A stretch of 64,000 bases of DNA from Sipunculus nudus. Taxonomy: Eukaryota > Annelida > Sipuncula > Golfingiida > Sipunculidae. Position numbers and translations under genes: made by a program. The stretch spans positions 69,548,926 to 69,612,925 of the forward strand of contig CM049309.1 of the NCBI GenBank assembly GCA_026874595.1, given 5' to 3'. Below are positions 59,346 to 64,000 of the stretch, in pieces (the first letter of the stretch is position 1; every line of letters begins with the position of its first letter). Below the pieces are notes generated by a model. It had not been told where the DNA came from, ran no database searches, and saw only the letters and a program-made list of their open reading frames with translations.

Positions 59346-60185
59346 CCGGTTTTTAACAAAATGGTCTTTCTCCGAATTGTGAGTGTTACTTTGGTGATCT
59401 AGAATATCGAAAAGAACCAATCGTTGTTCCCGCTGTGATTCCCTAACCTTAACACATTTGATCAAGAACAGTCGATAAGTTTTGAGTGTAGTTGCTAACT
59501 GGCAAAACTACTGCCACATTCACATGATACCTGCTCGGGAGGTATAATAAATTGTAGCGGTAAAAATATGCGGCAGGTCATAGTGAACCCTTGACTTTGT
59601 GTGGATATAACTCTGCATCAAAATCTTAAAGTGGGATATTCACCCTTATTTATAAAGTTTATGTGCCTTCTCGTTTAATCTACTAACTTATTGATGAATT
59701 GTAGGTTACTGCTGCTGAGAAAGGTTCTTATATTACCCCTGTGACTGTGGCTTGAGCTTGTTTATCTACATAAATCAGAAAAGTCATGTAACGGGGGAGG
59801 GATTACACATTTGAGGGAGATGAAAGTTCACTAGGTGCTGGTTACCAGAACACAATCTTTTGGCAGACTCATTTGTTTGGATCATGACCGGCAGTTACAA
59901 ACACGTGGATATAAACAAAACGGACGGTCTGTGTAATAACTGATTAAAGGTCAAAGGGATTATCTTAATTTATTAGACGTCAGATATCGTGAAAGGCCCC
60001 TCTAAGCTACCAACCTGACCAGATTATAACTAACCAGGCTGAGCTATGACAGAAAAAATATTAACTACACCCTGAATTACCTTAATACTACCAACTTGTT
60101 GTACCCATGCTTGATTCGGTGAGCCATTCTGTCGTCTATTTCATGAAAATGAACACGCCTGCAATTGTTAGGAACGAAATAAAAA
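59346..60185. other. Anonymous sequence
   Basis: No feature recognised. Confidence 0.5.
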
Positions 60186-60189
60186 AATG

Positions 60190-60669
60190 CAAATTAATTC
60201 AACATTTACTCAAAACTATCAATCAAATCAAAAGAACATTTATTCAAAACTATCATTAAAATTAAAATATCAACATTTACACACAACTATCGATCAAATC
60301 AAAAGAACAATATTTTCTCAAAACTATCAATCAAATCAAAAGAACAAAATTTACTCAAAACTTTCACTCAATCAAAAGAACAATATTTACTCAAAACTAT
60401 CAGTCAATCAATAGAACAACCTTTACTCAAAACCGGAAATTGAATTAAAAGATCAACATTTACTCAGAACCACCAATTGAATTAAAAGAACAACATTTAC
60501 CCAAAACTATCAATCAAATCCAAAGAACAACATTTACTCAAAACTATCAATCAAATCCAAAGAACAACATTTACTCAAAACTATCAATAAAATCAATAGA
60601 AAACATTCACTTAAAACTATCAATCGAATCAAAAGAACAACATTTACTTAAAACTATCGTTCAAATAGA
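60190..60669. repeat. 37-bp minisatellite, left part, about 13 copies
   Basis: Units contain CATTTACTCAAAACTATC, AATCAAATC and AAAAGAAC, with length variants of about 34-37 bp. A 75-codon frame at 60187-60414 is an in-phase reading of these units. The array stops at TAGA (60666-60669), where the inverted-repeat element begins, and resumes at 62007. Confidence 0.9.
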
Positions 60670-62006
60670 CCTTATCCGGAACTCCCTGCAAGCTGGCCAC
60701 AGGCCTGCAGGTGGTACAAACAGTGTCTAGTGACCAGAGGCTGTGACCCACAGCAGTAGGCTGGACATAGGGCTGTGTGTATAATCTAGGGTCCTTATCA
60801 CTTAGATTTATCTGTAAATGACCATGGATAAATAGAATTAAATGCTGCCAGATGGATAACATAGGCCACTACTGAAGCCACACATAGAAGCCGTGAGATT
60901 TATTAAAGTCCCAAATTGATATCACAGGAGAAGTAGATCAGACTGGATACATGTGCTTATCACCTCATGAATGTAAACAAGACAGAGACAGCGTATATCA
61001 TGTCTAGATTTTTTATCTATCAATTAGGGAATTATTTGGATTAATGACAGTATTTTGGAAAATATCAATTATATCTTTCAAATATAATGACTTTTAATGA
61101 TTGATTGCCTAACACCTGTTGAGCTTTTAATACTGGATCCTGAACAACTTTTTGTAAAAGTATTGCAAACAATCAATATATTAAGAAAATAAGCCATAAG
61201 CATTAATTAAGATAAAAAATAATAGTCCACACAATGAAGTTATATTAATCATTTGATCAAGTCAATTGAAAATAAATTTAACACTAACTAAAGATTTCAA
61301 AATTTATGAAACAGCTAAGTTCCATTTCCTACTGACTCTCATTGATCAAACAATTAATAAAGATTATACACAGGTGATTACTTAGGGTCGTATGATAGCA
61401 CCAAGTGGACACAACACAGATATATCAAATGTATTATATAGTTCATATGTATAATATTTGAATGTAACTCATTTTCTGATGGGGTGGTTCCTAATGTTTT
61501 GGCTCCTCTCACCCTGAGGTTTAAGAACTCTCACCCTGAGGTTTAAGACCTCTCACCCTGAGGTTTTAGACCTCTCACCCTGAGGTTTAAGACCTCTCAC
61601 CCTGAGGTTTAAGACCTCTCCTGGAGGTTGAAGATATATCTGGTTTAAATCGACCTGATTGGGAGATTTAAAATATAAATTGTAATATTAAAGAGATTTT
61701 AACATGGTCTGGACAAGTGTTTGTAGCTTAAGGTACACTAGCCATTAAAACATGAGTCATAGGCCTTTTTTAATAACAGACCCTTTTTCCAACAAACAAA
61801 GGCAATCCATCTGCTTACAGATAATCCAGGAATTCCTTCACTCATTCTGTTGAAAAAAGTGTAAAAAGAGGCGATTAGCTGTAGCTGACTTTCATTAACA
61901 GGGTAAATGCTATATAATATGACAAGGGAGTGCTGGAGCAAGCACTGTTTGTACCACCAGCAGGCTTAACCTGCCAGATGGCCCTCATTAGCGGAAAGCT
62001 CCGGAG
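60670..62006. mobile_element. 1,337-bp inverted-repeat element inserted in the 37-bp array
   Basis: GCCTGCAGGTGGTACAAAC (continuing CAGTG) at 60703-60725 matches its inverse at 61943-61965 with one mismatch in 23. Nearer the ends ATCCGGAACT pairs with CTCCGGAGCT. TAGA abuts both ends (60666-60669, 62007-62010), and joining the flanks across TAGA restores the phase of the array, as expected if the element landed inside it. It has no meaningful coding frame, so it is non-autonomous. Superfamily not recognised. Confidence 0.6.
61505..61635. repeat. 22-bp minisatellite, about 6 copies
   Basis: CACCCTGAGGTTTAAG plus ACCTCT, nearly identical in five copies with a diverged last unit. It lies inside the 1,337-bp element. 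Confidence 0.95.
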
Positions 62007-62250
62007 TAGATCAACATTTACACACAACTATTGATCAATTGAAAAGAACAACATTTTCTCAATAACGCCAATCGAATTAACAGAACAACATTTACTCATT
62101 ACTATCACTCAAATCAAAAGAACAAAATTTACTCAAAACTATCAATCAAATCAAAAGACAAAATTTACTCAAAACTATCAATAAAAATCAAAAGATCAAC
62201 AATTACTCAAACCGCCAATCAAATCAAAGGAAGAACATTTACACAATACA
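62007..62250. repeat. 37-bp minisatellite, right part, about 6-7 copies
   Basis: Same units and orientation as 60190-60669. The first right-hand unit (TCAACATTTACACACAACTA) resembles a variant unit of the left part near 60268. Confidence 0.85.
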
Positions 62251-62451
62251 ATTTCACACGATATCATGACCAAGAACAAGTTTACATTAGAACCGGAACA
62301 GGTATAAATCATTTATGGCTTTATTTGATTGGACAAATTATCTATGACCTCCCTGCAGTGCCGAACATTTGATTTGAAACTAGCACCAGGCGTGTTCCGG
62401 CGGCCCGCGTAAAGGAAGTTAACGCGTGTCATTTGATAGGTTCAATTGCCT

Positions 62452-62541
62452 TATTCATTTTTCATGAATTAGACACCAGAGAGGGTCACTGAATCATGGT
62501 CAGTGAAAGGGTTGCTTCCTCAGACTTGGTAGTATATGCTC
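62452..62541 (+). repeat. Dispersed repeat, copy 2 (pair with 33.06 kb)
   Basis: Counterpart of 33063-33148, including TTTTTCATGAATTAGACACC, GGTCACTGAATCATGGTC and CAGACTTGGTAGTAT. Confidence 0.6.
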
Positions 62542-64000
62542 TGAACTCGCTCTGTGTTAAAATGTCAAGCCAAAGTTTTGTGATATTTCTTCATTATGCT
62601 AATAGGCGTAATCAACAATTGTGAATGGATGGGTAGAAAAGCTTTATTTTTACATGGATGGTAACAATGCTATAATTATAAGTTATGCATTTAAAAAAAA
62701 AGTTTGATTTCATGCAACGAATTGTTTCTAGGACCCAAACTGTGATGTCTAAATGAAAAAAAGGAGTAATATAAATGCTTGACACAATATGTTTATCAAT
62801 TAACAGTCACCTTTTTTTTGAGAGTATGTATGTTTAACCATGGAAGGTAAATTTGGTTCAAGTATGAATTTTTGAGGTCTCTAACGCTCAGTTTTGCAAA
62901 AGTGACTATTAGATTGATTAAAATTATTTTCTTCTGGGCTGAGCTTTTGAATAAATATCTGAATAAGACACATTATTTATTTTATACACTTGGAACATAA
63001 TGTACCAAAAAGTTCCAACCATACAGATATACCCACAGTGGTGCAAATAATATTACATAAATACAATAATATTATACATTTATATTAAAATAATCGAGAC
63101 AAAACGCACGAAAATAGCTCATTATGAGCTAATATCAGGGTTCCATGGAGATTTCAAAGGACAAGCCCCCAGTCCTGTTTCGGGATGACGATGATTGACG
63201 GGCAAAGAAAGGTCGCTTTTGCACAGTATGTCAAACGAAAGTCACCTGAGCTAAGCTATAGTATCCTGAATTATAGCAAGTGGAAATATATTAGTGATAA
63301 ATAGCCAAAAAAGTTAGGCTCGTTCAAGTTATAACATTAAATGGTATTAAATTACCTTACCCTTTTTTTTAAATTGTAATCACAATTTGATTGAGTCCAG
63401 GGACCGCTTTCGCCTTTCCATATATGACATTTATGGGAGTCGGGGCAGATACAGAAATCTAGTTATCTATGTCGCTAGTTTGTCATCATAAGATACTAAA
63501 ACATTACCATGTGCTTTAGTTTTATAATTGATCTAGTTACCGGAAGATGTTTTATATATAAAAAAAACCCTCCAGAATATATAAAATTTTAGTGAGTGAC
63601 AGGCAATGACTTTTATTCCATATATTAAGGTATATAATTTGCTTGTTCCGGCGATGCTCCGTTTATCACCCGAAGCCCGTCTCTTATTTTACAAATAATA
63701 ATCATCGTAAACAAGATAAACTGGTACAGATCCTTTCCATAGCAGAGACAAATTGCCAAAGTCAGTGGCATTTCTGTACAAATAAACAAAGTCAACAGAA
63801 CTGGTTGTCAAACATCCTGTAGGTCATTATGGTGCCGGAGACAAATTAATTTGTCACTTTGTGGTGTAACATAAGCACAACAGTAGCCCAAATCAGGTTA
63901 TATTGCTTAAATCTTATTACCGCTCCCCTCTAGAGAAATCTGGACGCCGTATTTTTCCCCTCCATCGCTAAAGAAGGATTTCTGCTTTAGATCTACGCAA
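62542..64000. other. Anonymous AT-rich sequence to window end
   Basis: No gene recognised. Near 63175-63280 a GATGACGATGATTGACGGGC stretch and GTCACCTGAGCTAAGCTATA recall a decayed GACGG-tailed repeat end. Confidence 0.45.

Overview
This window looks like gene-poor nuclear DNA from an animal, most likely a marine mollusc and probably a bivalve. It is AT-rich, packed with tandem repeats and short non-autonomous transposon-like elements, and has no long open reading frames. Several dispersed repeats end in GACGGACGACGG-type tails followed by 'atagctcag / agctcac' motifs, a style I associate from memory with bivalve genomes. That assignment is recall, not a database result. I find no convincing protein-coding exon, no rRNA and no functional tRNA gene. 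Reading frames above 60 codons are explained by in-phase tandem units, foldback arms, microsatellites or chance.

Layout: 0-10 kb is mostly anonymous sequence. It holds two TATA-box/splice-donor-like modules (0.5 and 1.0 kb), a GACGG-tailed dispersed repeat (4.6-5.2 kb), a tRNA-derived SINE (6.1-6.5 kb), a TA microsatellite and a second copy of the TATA module (9.3 kb). At 10.2-12.1 kb a 32-bp minisatellite sits between inverted terminal sequences. At 12.3 kb there is a 123-bp hAT-like miniature element, and at 13.0-13.6 kb a 33-bp minisatellite. 14.6-15.3 kb is an old repeat of about 90 bp. 16-31 kb holds diverged dispersed pairs, a 275-bp tandem duplication (23.6-24.2 kb), a decayed 20-bp repeat (27.2-27.7 kb), a poly(C)-containing foldback (27.9-28.1 kb) and two miniature inverted-repeat elements (30.5 and 31.4 kb). 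31-43 kb is mostly anonymous, with a long TA microsatellite, a CpG-rich patch, a SINE and two foldback elements (39.1 and 40.7 kb).

43.4-51.4 kb is the dominant feature: a 6.3-kb satellite built from 38-bp and 75-bp monomers in a higher-order arrangement (a 1,927-bp and a 634-bp duplication), abutting a second, unrelated 41-bp array with no spacer. 51-64 kb holds further dispersed copies, a 23-bp array (58.8-59.2 kb) and a 37-bp array apparently split by a 1.34-kb inverted-repeat element (60.2-62.25 kb), which itself contains a 22-bp array.

The recurring theme is tandem arrays next to, inside or interrupted by inverted-repeat elements. By my reading about a fifth of the window is tandem repeat. 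All identities and family names come from eye alignment and general knowledge of transposon termini.
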